Assembly (NCBI RefSeq): GCF_000758605.1
Contig: NZ_CP009282.1
Coordinates: forward strand, 3,162,001-3,226,000
Direction of reading: 5' to 3'
Origin: Paenibacillus sp. FSL R5-0912
GTDB taxonomy: Bacteria; Bacillota; Bacilli; Paenibacillales; Paenibacillaceae
DNA: 64,000 nt
The translations under genes were made by a program, and so were the position numbers. Below the pieces are notes generated by a model that was given only the letters and a program-made list of their open reading frames with translations, made no database searches and was not told the DNA's origin. Shown in pieces: positions 38,323-46,612 of the stretch. Positions within the stretch are counted from its first letter, which is position 1; each line of letters begins with the position of its first letter.

Positions 38323-39470
38323 ACAGCAGAGTCATTCAATATGACCGCCATTCGGTGGATCAGCTGGAGTGGCCGGATACAGAATATGGGCGGTATGCCC
38401 GCGATTATATTATTCCGCTGCTGGAACGGGAAACGGAATATTATATCTCCAACGTCCATACCATCGTTAAGGTGCTGACTGTGGACGGGATCCCGGTTCC
38501 GGTTACAGTCAATGATGGCAATTATGATAATTCATATGTGTGTTCCCCTTATACGCATTACGTCAGTTATGCGCGTGAGGAGCTTGCTCTGCTGAACAAC
38601 CGGATGCTTGAAGGCGCATTGTCAATCATGCTAAGGGGAATGGGCTGGCTGCTGAGGCAAGGCAGGTTCAACCGGGTGATTCAAGTTAATAACTGGCTGC
38701 TGTCCACCAATCTCTATCCTGCGCTCAGCGCCGGGCAGCTGACGGAATTACTGGAGTATCTCCGTCAAGCCTATCCCGGCTATACGATTATCTACCGCTC
38801 GCTCAGTATGGAGACTTCAGGAGACCTCATCGGCAGTCTGCGCGGGTACGGCTGCAAGCTGGTGCCAAGCCGGCAGATTTATCTGCTGCAGCAGAACAGC
38901 GCCGGCTCCAAAGCCAGATGGCTCGTTAAACGCGACCGGAGTCTGCTGGCCAAACACGGGTACACCGAAGTATCCCCGGCTGAAATTACACCGGAGGATA
39001 TTCCCCGGATTGTGGAGCTGTACAGGCTGCTGTACATTGACAAGTATTCGGCGTATAACCCGCAGTTTACAGAAGCTTTCATTGCCTTGGCACTGGAGCG
39101 GGGGACGCTGCAGGTCTATGGGCTGCGGCAAGGACAGGAAGGAAGGCTGGATGCGGTACTTGGCTTCTATGAGCGGGATGGCGCAATGACAGCGCCGCTC
39201 TTCGGCTATGACACGGCTCTGCCCCAGTCTGTGGGACTCTACCGTATGCTGTCTGCTGTTCTGATCGGGCTTGCCGGAAGCCGCAGTCTACTGCTGCATG
39301 AGAGCTCCGGTGTAGGCCAGTTCAAGCGCAACCGGGGAGCGGTGGCCGCTATAGAATTTTCTGCTGTATATGACCGGGGTACTACCTGGCTGAACCGCTG
39401 CGGCTGGTCATTTCTGGAGCTGCTGCTCCGGCGGATCGGCATGCCGCTGATTCAGAAGCTGAAGCTGTAG
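38319..39470 (+). CDS. GNAT/FemAB-like two-lobed acyltransferase, last of six overlapping genes
   Basis: A 383-residue protein. The C-terminal half (about 205-345) has a GNAT-like pattern with an N-terminal EITPEDIPRIVELYRLLYIDKYSAYNP and LDAVLGFYERDGAMTAPLFGYD; the N-terminal half begins IQYDRHSVDQLEWPD and has YSNVHTIVKVLTVDGIPVPVTVND. Predicted to transfer an acyl or aminoacyl group; no family name is certain. GTG 38319 overlaps the preceding stop (GTGA). Confidence 0.75.
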   Translation: MNSRVIQYDRHSVDQLEWPDTEYGRYARDYIIPLLERETEYYISNVHTIVKVLTVDGIPVPVTVNDGNYDNSYVCSPYTHYVSYAREELALLNNRMLEGALSIMLRGMGWLLRQGRFNRVIQVNNWLLSTNLYPALSAGQLTELLEYLRQAYPGYTIIYRSLSMETSGDLIGSLRGYGCKLVPSRQIYLLQQNSAGSKARWLVKRDRSLLAKHGYTEVSPAEITPEDIPRIVELYRLLYIDKYSAYNPQFTEAFIALALERGTLQVYGLRQGQEGRLDAVLGFYERDGAMTAPLFGYDTALPQSVGLYRMLSAVLIGLAGSRSLLLHESSGVGQFKRNRGAVAAIEFSAVYDRGTTWLNRCGWSFLELLLRRIGMPLIQKLKL

Positions 39471-39501
39471 TCTGGATCAATGAATCGTCAGGAGGCAAAA
39501 A

Positions 39502-40089
39502 ATGAATCTCGCTAACCGTATCACCTTATTCCGGATACTACTGATTCCTTTGTTCATTGCACTCTTTCCTATCTATCCGCAAGCGTTAATCAGCAAATCG
39601 GTGATCCTGCAGCATCTTGAAATACATGGTGTTTTTTATGCGGCCTTGGTCTTTATAGTGGCTTCCTTAACGGACAAGCTGGACGGGTATATCGCAAGAA
39701 AATATAATCAGATCACAAATCTCGGAAAATTGCTTGATCCTCTGGCAGATAAGCTGCTCATTGCTGCTGCGTTGATCCTGATGGTAAGCCTGCATTTGAT
39801 CGCCTCTTGGATTGCTTTTGTAATCCTGGCGAGGGAAATAATAATGATGGGCATCCGGATCGCCGCTTCAGCGCAACGGATAGCTCTCTCAGCTGACAGA
39901 TACGGCAAGTGGAAAATGGTGCTGCAGGTTGCGGCCATCTCGGCAATCCTGTTGAATAATGCTCCGTTCAGCCTGTTCACTTCTTTTCCGGTCGGCCAGA
40001 CACTGCTGTATGGAGCTTTGGCCATGACGGTATACTCCGGTTATAACTATATTAAGAACAACTATCTATTACTGCAGCTTGGACATTGA
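39502..40089 (+). CDS. CDP-alcohol phosphatidyltransferase, PgsA-like
   Basis: A 195-residue membrane enzyme with the full CDP-alcohol motif D-x2-DG-x2-AR-x8-G-x3-D-x3-D: Asp58, Asp61, Asp79 and Asp83 in TDKLDGYIARKY and GKLLDPLADK. The N-terminal NLANRITLFRILLIPLFI matches phosphatidylglycerophosphate synthases. It sits 31 bp after the six-gene block with AGGAGG and no visible promoter, so co-transcription is likely. It may be a second PgsA or a pathway-specific enzyme with another alcohol acceptor. Confidence 0.92.
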   Translation: MNLANRITLFRILLIPLFIALFPIYPQALISKSVILQHLEIHGVFYAALVFIVASLTDKLDGYIARKYNQITNLGKLLDPLADKLLIAAALILMVSLHLIASWIAFVILAREIIMMGIRIAASAQRIALSADRYGKWKMVLQVAAISAILLNNAPFSLFTSFPVGQTLLYGALAMTVYSGYNYIKNNYLLLQLGH

Positions 40090-40119
40090 ACATCACTTAT
40101 CTATAAAAGGAGCTGCAAT

Positions 40120-40992
40120 ATGAGCATTATTCCAAACTTGCCCCACGGTCATGATCCAATTGCACTGATCACCGGTACTTCCAGCGGTTTCGGGCTGCTG
40201 ACTGCAATTACGCTGGCGCGCAGAGGCTATAAGGTAATCGCCACCATGCGGGATCTGAACCGCAAAGACGAGCTTGTAGAGCAGGCTGAACAGGCCGGTG
40301 TTCTGGAGCACATTCATCAGATGACGCTGGATGTGACGGATGAATCTTCAGTTGCTTCAGCGATCCACGCGGTTACTGAGCTGTTCGGAAGAATTGATGT
40401 GCTGGTGAACAATGCCGGATTTGCTGTAGGCGGGTATGTGGAAGAAGTAAGCATGGAAGCGTGGCGGCGGCAGATGGAGACGAACTTCTTCGGCCTGATA
40501 GCAGTAACCAAGGGGGTACTTCCCATCATGCGCATGCAGCGTGCGGGTCTGATTATCAACGTAAGCAGTGTCAGCGGGCTGACCGGTTTTCCCGGATATG
40601 CGCCGTATGCCGCCTCCAAGTTTGCTGTGGAGGGCTTCAGCGAGAGCCTGCGGCAGGAGATGCTTTCTTTTGGCGTCCGCGTTGTATTGGTTGAACCCGG
40701 CTCATTCCGCACGCCTATCTGGGGAAAAGGTATTGCCGGCATCCATAGCAGCGAAGGCTCTCCTTACCAGGCCAGGCTGGAGGAGGTGCTGCGCTACTCC
40801 CGGCGGACCGCTGAGACAGCGCCGGATCCGCAGGAGGTTGCTGAGCTGATCGGGCGGATTACAGAGAAGCGCGCACCCAAACTGCGCTATCCGGTCGGCA
40901 AAGGCTCGCGGGTCCTCATGCTAGGGAAAATGCTGCTTCCCTGGAAGGTGCTGGAAGGCATAATTGCAAGGTCACTGCGCGCGATGAAATGA
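40120..40992 (+). CDS. Short-chain dehydrogenase/reductase
   Basis: A 290-residue classical SDR: cofactor turn TGTSSGFG at 18-25, NNAG at 97-100, catalytic Ser near 150-152, Tyr163 and Lys167 in YAASK. The C-terminal extension (about 230-290, KAPKLRYPVGKGS, MLLPWKVLEGII) is common in retinol-dehydrogenase-like members acting on lipids. AAAGGAG is 8 nt before ATG, 30 bp after the PgsA-like gene. Confidence 0.92.
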   Translation: MSIIPNLPHGHDPIALITGTSSGFGLLTAITLARRGYKVIATMRDLNRKDELVEQAEQAGVLEHIHQMTLDVTDESSVASAIHAVTELFGRIDVLVNNAGFAVGGYVEEVSMEAWRRQMETNFFGLIAVTKGVLPIMRMQRAGLIINVSSVSGLTGFPGYAPYAASKFAVEGFSESLRQEMLSFGVRVVLVEPGSFRTPIWGKGIAGIHSSEGSPYQARLEEVLRYSRRTAETAPDPQEVAELIGRITEKRAPKLRYPVGKGSRVLMLGKMLLPWKVLEGIIARSLRAMK

Positions 40993-41134
40993 ATGACAGC
41001 CTGAAATGGCAGGGAGATGCAAACCAAGGAGGAGGATTGCGTTCTGCCGGAATTTCCCTTACAGTTTAGCTATGGCGCTTATGCCGGAATTGTCCGGAAG
41101 ATCAGAGGTTGAACTTGAACGGAGGAGAATGGTC

Positions 41135-41719
41135 ATGCATGAGCTGAATGGAGCTAATCAATGGCATATCAGCATTGGCGGAGATTACGGGTTGAACTTC
41201 GCATCGTATGTAGGCTGTTCAGTCGGGGCATTGCGCGGACCTGGAGGGCAGCATGTGTGGCCTGCTTCCGGCTTTGACCCGGGTCTTCCGGACTCCGATT
41301 CGCTGAAGTTGGCTTATGAACAGTGGTGGCTGGAGCTGGTACGTTATAAAACGGATTGCATCCTGGCGGGGAAACATCCGCTTCTGCATCAGCCTCCGGG
41401 GTTTGAGACTGTGGCCGATTTGGCACTGCGGCAGACTTGTGCCGGACTTTGGCCTGCTTTTATAGAATGGTGGGAGATGGAGGTGGGGGGCCAGACCGCT
41501 ATGCGCTTCTGGGAGGCTGCGCCGGACATCTATAATTATATTAACGAGTTTGAGGTGCAGACAGGCAGAAGCATTAGCACCTTCACACTCCGGATTGATC
41601 TGGTCTATGGTATTAAGGAACCCGTGAAGCCGGTCCATGGTTATCTTCTGCTGCCGCCCGGTTATAAGTATCTGGTGAACAAGCAATGGTGGATAACGCT
41701 TTTAGAGGAGTATTGTTAA
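41135..41719 (+). CDS. Trp-rich hypothetical protein, 194 residues
   Basis: ATG 41135 is preferred because GGAGGAG lies about 7 nt upstream; the frame stays open 43 codons further back. The protein is soluble, with clusters of Trp and aromatic residues (EQWWLELVRYKTD, FIEWWEMEV, KQWWITLLEEYC). No family recognised. A separate 31-codon ORF in another frame occupies 41017-41112. Same strand and close spacing to the SDR and DUF4265 genes. Confidence 0.65.
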   Translation: MHELNGANQWHISIGGDYGLNFASYVGCSVGALRGPGGQHVWPASGFDPGLPDSDSLKLAYEQWWLELVRYKTDCILAGKHPLLHQPPGFETVADLALRQTCAGLWPAFIEWWEMEVGGQTAMRFWEAAPDIYNYINEFEVQTGRSISTFTLRIDLVYGIKEPVKPVHGYLLLPPGYKYLVNKQWWITLLEEYC

Positions 41720-41753
41720 CTGTAATTCTTATCTTTGCAGAAGCAGAACTGGG

Positions 41754-42164
41754 GTGTATGCATTGCCTGGAACAGTAGGATTACATATTTGCTTTGATGA
41801 GCGTGGCCGTGAGATTGAGGTTCTGGATGTGACTCCGGTTGCCAGGGACAAATACCGGATTGAAGAAACGCCTATTTTTAACCCGGGGATTGCTCTTGGT
41901 GACATCATCCGGGTGAGAGAACAAGAGGGCATTGCCTATTATGTAGAAACGGTGCAGAAATCCGGGTTCGTCAGGTATGCCTGGCTGCTTAGCAAAGAAG
42001 CGGCTGCTTCGCAGGAGATCCGCAGTTTCACAGAACGGGTTACGGAGCACGAGGGGAGATGGGAGCAGATTTTCGGCGGTTTGCTTGTAATTCATCTGCC
42101 TAAACATTCTGCTGTGGATGCAGAGCTGGAAATGTCACGGATTATCGGACGTTTTGAAGCCTAA
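41754..42164 (+). CDS. DUF4265-like protein
   Basis: A 136-residue protein with the DUF4265 pattern RIEETPIFNPGIALGDIIRVREQEGIAYYVETVQKSG in the first half and a C-terminal alpha/beta half. Small soluble protein of unknown function. Start uncertain: GTG 41754 has a weak site; TTG 41763 has GGGG about 8 nt upstream. Confidence 0.75.
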   Translation: MYALPGTVGLHICFDERGREIEVLDVTPVARDKYRIEETPIFNPGIALGDIIRVREQEGIAYYVETVQKSGFVRYAWLLSKEAAASQEIRSFTERVTEHEGRWEQIFGGLLVIHLPKHSAVDAELEMSRIIGRFEA

Positions 42165-42190
42165 TTATACTAATTCGAGGTGGCAATATT

Positions 42191-42688
42191 ATGAAGAAAT
42201 TCTTGAGACAATGGGTGCCCAGTATTGCAATTGGCATTATTCTATCCCTATTTATCCGGACTTACGTGGCTGAAGCGATGAGAGTACCCACCGGCTCCAT
42301 GATTCCGACCATTGAGATTAACGACCGCCTGGTTGTGGACAAAATGCTCTGGAACTCTTCGCTGAAGCATGGGGACATTGTTGTGTTCTATCCCCCGGTA
42401 GCCGGAGATGAGCATAAAAGATATGTGAAACGGCTGATTGGGCTGCCGGGAGATGAGATTGAGATTAAGGACGGTACCCTGTACCGTAATAATGAGGCGG
42501 TTGACGAGCCGTATCTCCAGGAAGCGATGACCTACACCTTCGGACCGGTCACCGTTCCCGCAGACCACTATTTCTTCCTTGGCGATAACCGGAATGTCAG
42601 CTATGACGCTCATTTATGGAGTACTCCGTTTGTAGACAAAGACAAACTGATTGGTAAAGTGCTGTTTGATGTGAATAACCTTTTCTGA
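42191..42688 (+). CDS. Type I signal peptidase
   Basis: A 165-residue membrane protease of the short Gram-positive Sip type. N-terminal membrane segment (VPSIAIGIILSLFIRTYV), catalytic Ser36 in PTGSMIPT, catalytic Lys80 in RYVKRLIGLPGD, and GDNRNVSYDAH near 133-143. It cleaves signal peptides on the outer face. GAGGTGG precedes ATG. Six bp separate it from the convergent Dabb gene. As part of a possible long transcript after the biosynthetic block its position may be incidental. Confidence 0.95.
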   Translation: MKKFLRQWVPSIAIGIILSLFIRTYVAEAMRVPTGSMIPTIEINDRLVVDKMLWNSSLKHGDIVVFYPPVAGDEHKRYVKRLIGLPGDEIEIKDGTLYRNNEAVDEPYLQEAMTYTFGPVTVPADHYFFLGDNRNVSYDAHLWSTPFVDKDKLIGKVLFDVNNLF

Positions 42689-42694
42689 GAAAGG

Positions 42695-43000
42695 CTACGG
42701 GCGAACCGGGTAATCTACCACGACGACATTCTCCAGAATCCCCTCCAGCCTTGCAACAAACGCACGGTGCGCCGGATGCGGCCCGTATTGACGCAGGGCT
42801 TCCTGATCTGTAAAGGTTACGCGAAGCCCCAGCGTATAGCCGTGGATATTCTCCGTTTCCTCTGTCATGTTAACTCCTGCCGTAATCTCCACAATTCCCG
42901 GAATTTGATCCTTCAGCCCCAGCAGTACTGCGATCAGGCCTTCTTCACTGCCCGGCTTGAAATGCTCATTGAATTGGAACGCTACCAGATGCTCGTACAT
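42695..43000 (-). CDS. Dabb-family (stress-responsive A/B barrel) protein
   Basis: A 101-residue ferredoxin-like dimeric barrel protein: YEHLVAFQFNEHF, LKDQIPGIVEITAGVNMTEE, YTLGLRVTFTDQEALRQYGPHPAHRAF. Family role is not settled. Two adjacent ATGs follow AGGAGG; the second (43000) has the better 7-nt spacing, the first (43003) adds one residue. Confidence 0.9.
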   Translation of the reverse strand: MYEHLVAFQFNEHFKPGSEEGLIAVLLGLKDQIPGIVEITAGVNMTEETENIHGYTLGLRVTFTDQEALRQYGPHPAHRAFVARLEGILENVVVVDYPVRP

Positions 43001-43015
43001 CATTGATCCTCCTAA

Positions 43016-43098
43016 AAGTTTTGTAAGCATAAGCTCCCTGAGATCACTTCGTCAAAACTGACTTCGGAAGCATAAGCATCGTTTTGTAAGCATAACGA
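43016..43098. repeat. Direct repeats of GTAAGCATAA type
   Basis: TTTTGTAAGCATAA occurs near 43018 and again near 43083, with a third AAGCATAA between them (about 43067). They flank the divergent starts of the Dabb and 43138 genes. Possible operator or remnant; no palindrome. Confidence 0.5.
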
Positions 43099-43137
43099 GA
43101 TTATACTATAAATTTTTTCAATAGAAAGGGGAAAACA

Positions 43138-43590
43138 ATGCCTGAATACTCCACCGACAGCAAAATCAAGGCCCCAATGTCCCTTCGGACATTGATAGGC
43201 ATCCTTCTCCCGGGGCTGCTCGTGGCTCTAACTCCCATTACCAACGTAGAGAGGCATCCGTATATCTACTATTTCCGGGTGTTCTGGTTGAGTGCCAGCC
43301 TCCTGGCCTTTCTGTTCATTCTATTCAACGCTTTGCGGAAGGCCGGCAGGCTGAAGTGGGGGACAGATGCACTTACAGTTCGCAACCGAAGTTATTCCGG
43401 CAAGGAGATTAAGGCAATATACATAGATGGTCCGTTAGTAGGAATATTGCCCGAAGGCAAAAGGATTGTCCCGGCTAATCTGTGCTTCAGGTTCATCGAA
43501 GACCGGGAACAGGACATGAAAAGACTGATGAACTGGACGGAAGCCAACGGAATCAAGCTGAAATATAAGAGATTTGTGAAGTGGATGTGA
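43138..43590 (+). CDS. Hypothetical two-segment membrane protein
   Basis: A 150-residue protein with two membrane hairpin segments (LIGILLPGLLVALTPI, LSASLLAFLFILFNAL) and a cytoplasmic tail of about 75 residues with a beta-rich pattern (DALTVRNRSYSGKEIKAIYIDGPLVGIL) resembling small PH-like membrane proteins. AAAGGGG precedes ATG. Family not certain. Confidence 0.75.
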   Translation: MPEYSTDSKIKAPMSLRTLIGILLPGLLVALTPITNVERHPYIYYFRVFWLSASLLAFLFILFNALRKAGRLKWGTDALTVRNRSYSGKEIKAIYIDGPLVGILPEGKRIVPANLCFRFIEDREQDMKRLMNWTEANGIKLKYKRFVKWM

Positions 43591-43743
43591 ATATTTAATG
43601 GAAAGGCGGCTAAAGACAGGGATTCATTTGAACTAGATTAAGGGCAGATTGTGACTTTCACCGGATTGTTACTTTGGGATCTATTGACTATGATCAAGTG
43701 GAGCATAACGGAATATTCCTATAAACTAAAGGGGTGCTGAAAC

Positions 43744-44778
43744 TTGAAAGTACATGTCACGGATCTCAAACACGGCGATTGTCTTATGACAGACACTTTC
43801 AACGGTGTAGGTCTGCATGTTCTCCCCAAGGGGACGCATGTTGAACGGGAGGAGATCAGTATCCTCATCCGGCACAAAATTCATTATGTGGATATTGAGC
43901 CGCGCAGTATACTGCATACGGGCAGTGAAGAAGAGCAAAGTCATGGTTTGCATGATGATTTCGATCACGCCATTCTGAATTATGAAACGATTTTTCTGGA
44001 AGCATTGAGGGACGGGAAGTTCTCGCACTCCATGGTCGATAATACACTGAAGCCGCTTCTGGAAACACTGTCCGGACAAAAGGATGTAGTCTCCCTGTTG
44101 CTCCTGCTGGACCGCGATGACATCGATACATATCACCATTCTTTGCAGGTTGGACTGCTGTCCTATTACATTGCTTCCTGGATGGGCTACTCCAAGGAGG
44201 AGCGTTACCAGATCAGCCGTGCAGGTTATTTACATGATATCGGCAAGAGCCAGGTGCCGTTGTCTATTCTGAACAAACACGGATTGCTGACGGATTCCGA
44301 ACGGGATGAACTCGCGCGTCATACTTCCTATGGCTATGATCTGATCCGCGGCTCCAATATGGACGAGGTAACAGCGCTTGTGGCACTGCAGCATCATGAA
44401 TATGAGGATGGTTCAGGATATCCGAAGAGGCTGCGCAAGAATGAGATTCACCCGTTCACTCAAATCGTATCTGTGGCTAACATCTATATGTCTCTGACCA
44501 CTTCCACTATGAACCGTCCCAAGCAGGGGCTGGTTACCGTGCTGCGCAAGGTGCATGAAATGGGCTTTGGTAAGTTGAACGAGACGGTTGTGCAGGCACT
44601 TACCGGACATTTGCTGCCAAGCTTTGTAGGCAAGAATGTCCAGCTCAGCAACGGTGAAATGGGCATGATCGTAATGAATAATCCGCTGGATCTCTTCAAG
44701 CCGCTGGTTAAAGTAGATGAGGGCTTCAGAGATTTGTCGCGTGAGCGCAGCCTGTCTGTGGATGAAGTTTTTAACTGA
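43744..44778 (+). CDS. HD-GYP domain protein (cyclic di-GMP phosphodiesterase type)
   Basis: A 344-residue cytoplasmic protein. N-terminal about 110 residues without a known sensor, then HD-GYP: YHHSLQVGLLSYYIA (about 130), HD at 164-165 in GYLHDIGKSQVPLSILNK, HHEYEDGSGYP with GYP at 225-227. The HHExxDGxGYP signature is intact, so metal-dependent hydrolysis of c-di-GMP is expected. TTG start with AAAGGGG 8 nt upstream. A diguanylate cyclase lies 5 kb away. Confidence 0.9.
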   Translation: MKVHVTDLKHGDCLMTDTFNGVGLHVLPKGTHVEREEISILIRHKIHYVDIEPRSILHTGSEEEQSHGLHDDFDHAILNYETIFLEALRDGKFSHSMVDNTLKPLLETLSGQKDVVSLLLLLDRDDIDTYHHSLQVGLLSYYIASWMGYSKEERYQISRAGYLHDIGKSQVPLSILNKHGLLTDSERDELARHTSYGYDLIRGSNMDEVTALVALQHHEYEDGSGYPKRLRKNEIHPFTQIVSVANIYMSLTTSTMNRPKQGLVTVLRKVHEMGFGKLNETVVQALTGHLLPSFVGKNVQLSNGEMGMIVMNNPLDLFKPLVKVDEGFRDLSRERSLSVDEVFN

Positions 44779-44823
44779 TATGCCGGATAAGCGGCTCTCT
44801 CTGGAGAGCACACGGTTCTTATG

Positions 44824-44863
44824 AACGGATATACCGTCCCCCGGGATAGTATATCCGTTTTTT
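44824..44863 (+). terminator. Terminator after the HD-GYP gene
   Basis: AACGGATATAC pairs with GTATATCCGTT around a 14-nt loop, followed by TTTTTG. Confidence 0.88.
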
Positions 44864-44977
44864 GCGCAACTAGAAGAAGGTATAAGCTTGCCGGTTTGTA
44901 TTCCGGGAATAGATTGGCTATGATTAATGAGAGATTACTATAGCTATTCTGTGCAGCAGCATAAAGGAGAAATTACA

Positions 44978-45718
44978 ATGAATGCCGACAATCAGTTAGA
45001 GAAATTCAAGCAGATTAAATATGAGCTTACCCGGTTTATGATGATATACAAATTCGCCCTCGCTGAAATGGAGACCAAGATTGAGATTCTCAAAGAGGAA
45101 TTTCAGCTGCTTCACGACTACAGTCCGATCGAGCACACCAAGTCGCGGATTAAATCCCCAGAGAGTATTATGAATAAAATGCTGCGCAAGAACAGCGAGC
45201 TGTCACTCCAGCAAATTAGAGCCAGCATTAAGGATATTGCCGGGCTGCGCATCACCTGCTCGTTCATTTCAGATATCTATCATGTCAGTGCCATGCTGCA
45301 GAAGCAGGACGATCTCAAGGTGCTGGCGGTCAAGGATTATATCAAGAACCCGAAGCCGAACGGTTACCAGAGTCTGCATCTGCTCATAGAGGTTCCGGTA
45401 TTTATGTCTGACTGTCAGGAGCATGTCTGTGTAGAGGTACAGATCCGTACGATTGCGATGGACTTCTGGGCCAGTCTGGAACATAAAATTTTCTATAAAT
45501 ACAGTCAGGCGGTCCCTGAGCATCTGACCCTTGAACTCAAGAATGCGGCAGACAAAGCGAATGCACTCGATCTGCAGATGGAGCGGCTGCACCGTGAGAT
45601 TCAGGAGATCAAGGATGCCCAGGAGGACGAGGATTCCTTCTCTGGACTGCGGGAGATTATCCTCAATAATCAGCAGTTTAACCTGCCTGCCAACTTCATT
45701 AAGCTATTAGGGGAATAG
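44978..45718 (+). CDS. Small alarmone synthetase ((p)ppGpp synthetase, RelQ/YwaC type)
   Basis: A 246-residue RelA/SpoT-synthetase protein without a hydrolase or TGS domain. Motifs: KSRIKSPESIMNKMLRK (ATP side, about 50-66), IKDIAGLRITCSFISDIY, YIKNPKPNGYQSLHL (G-loop), VEVQIRTIAMDFWASLEHKI, and a C-terminal helix. It makes ppGpp from GTP/GDP and ATP in stress. ATG 44978 has AAAGGAG 8 nt upstream; an upstream in-frame ATG lacks a site. Somewhat longer than the 210-residue Bacillus versions. Confidence 0.93.
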   Translation: MNADNQLEKFKQIKYELTRFMMIYKFALAEMETKIEILKEEFQLLHDYSPIEHTKSRIKSPESIMNKMLRKNSELSLQQIRASIKDIAGLRITCSFISDIYHVSAMLQKQDDLKVLAVKDYIKNPKPNGYQSLHLLIEVPVFMSDCQEHVCVEVQIRTIAMDFWASLEHKIFYKYSQAVPEHLTLELKNAADKANALDLQMERLHREIQEIKDAQEDEDSFSGLREIILNNQQFNLPANFIKLLGE

Positions 45719-45754
45719 CCGGACGACAAGCGGAAGATGGAGGGTGATAGACTC

Positions 45755-46612
45755 ATGCACAGAAAGGCCTATGTTACGGATCTGGATGGAACCCTGCTGA
45801 ACTCGGAACAAAAACTCTCTGCTTACACAGTGCGGGTACTAACGGAAGCGATGGAACAGGGGATGATAATCAGCTTCGCTACTGCGAGAGGGTTCATCAG
45901 TGCAGACAGCGTAGTAGCGGATATTTCCTGGAAATATCCGCTTATTCTTTATAATGGGGCACTTATCTATGACAGCATGACGCACAAAGTGATTACCGGT
46001 TACTGGCTGGATTCCATTATTTCCGGGGAAATCATTGACATTGGACGGGAATTTGAACTTACACCGTTTCATTTCCTGCTGGATGCAGCGGACGGCGAGC
46101 GGGTGCTGTATGAAGCGCCTATCCGGACCGGAGATGTGGAATTCTACAAGTCCCGTATGAATGATGTACGTTTCCGTGAGGTGAAGCGGCTTGAATGTCC
46201 GGCAGATCACCGGACGTTGGTGATAACTTACATTGGACGGTTGGAGGAGTTGGCCCCGCTGCATCAGAAAGTGCTTGACCGCTTCGGTTCAGAGGTACAT
46301 ATTCATTTCATGAAGGATATATACATAAAAGATCATTATTTCCTGGAATTCAGCCATCCGGATGCGAATAAAAGCCAGGGGCTGAAGCTATGGGCACAGC
46401 ATATGGGGCTGGCTACAGAGGATATCGTTGTCTTCGGTGACCATTTGAATGATCTGGGCCTGTTTGCCGCAGCGGGAACAAGTGTCGCGGTAGAGAATGC
46501 CCATGAGGAACTCAAAGCTGTCGCACATCGGATTACTGCATCCAATAATGAGAATGGTGTTGCAGTGTTTCTGGCAGAAACTATGAACAAGGGAGAGATG
46601 ACGGGTGAGTGA
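45755..46612 (+). CDS. Cof-type HAD phosphatase
   Basis: A 285-residue HAD protein with a C2B cap: motif I DLDGTLLN at about 9-16, SFATARG (motif II), Lys in the KSQGLKLWAQH region and motif IV VFGDHLNDLGLF. Dephosphorylates sugar phosphates or nucleotides. ATG 45755 has GGAGGG 11 nt upstream. Its stop lies inside the start of the GH9 gene (8-bp overlap), so the two are translationally coupled and may share a sugar substrate. Confidence 0.9.
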   Translation: MHRKAYVTDLDGTLLNSEQKLSAYTVRVLTEAMEQGMIISFATARGFISADSVVADISWKYPLILYNGALIYDSMTHKVITGYWLDSIISGEIIDIGREFELTPFHFLLDAADGERVLYEAPIRTGDVEFYKSRMNDVRFREVKRLECPADHRTLVITYIGRLEELAPLHQKVLDRFGSEVHIHFMKDIYIKDHYFLEFSHPDANKSQGLKLWAQHMGLATEDIVVFGDHLNDLGLFAAAGTSVAVENAHEELKAVAHRITASNNENGVAVFLAETMNKGEMTGE

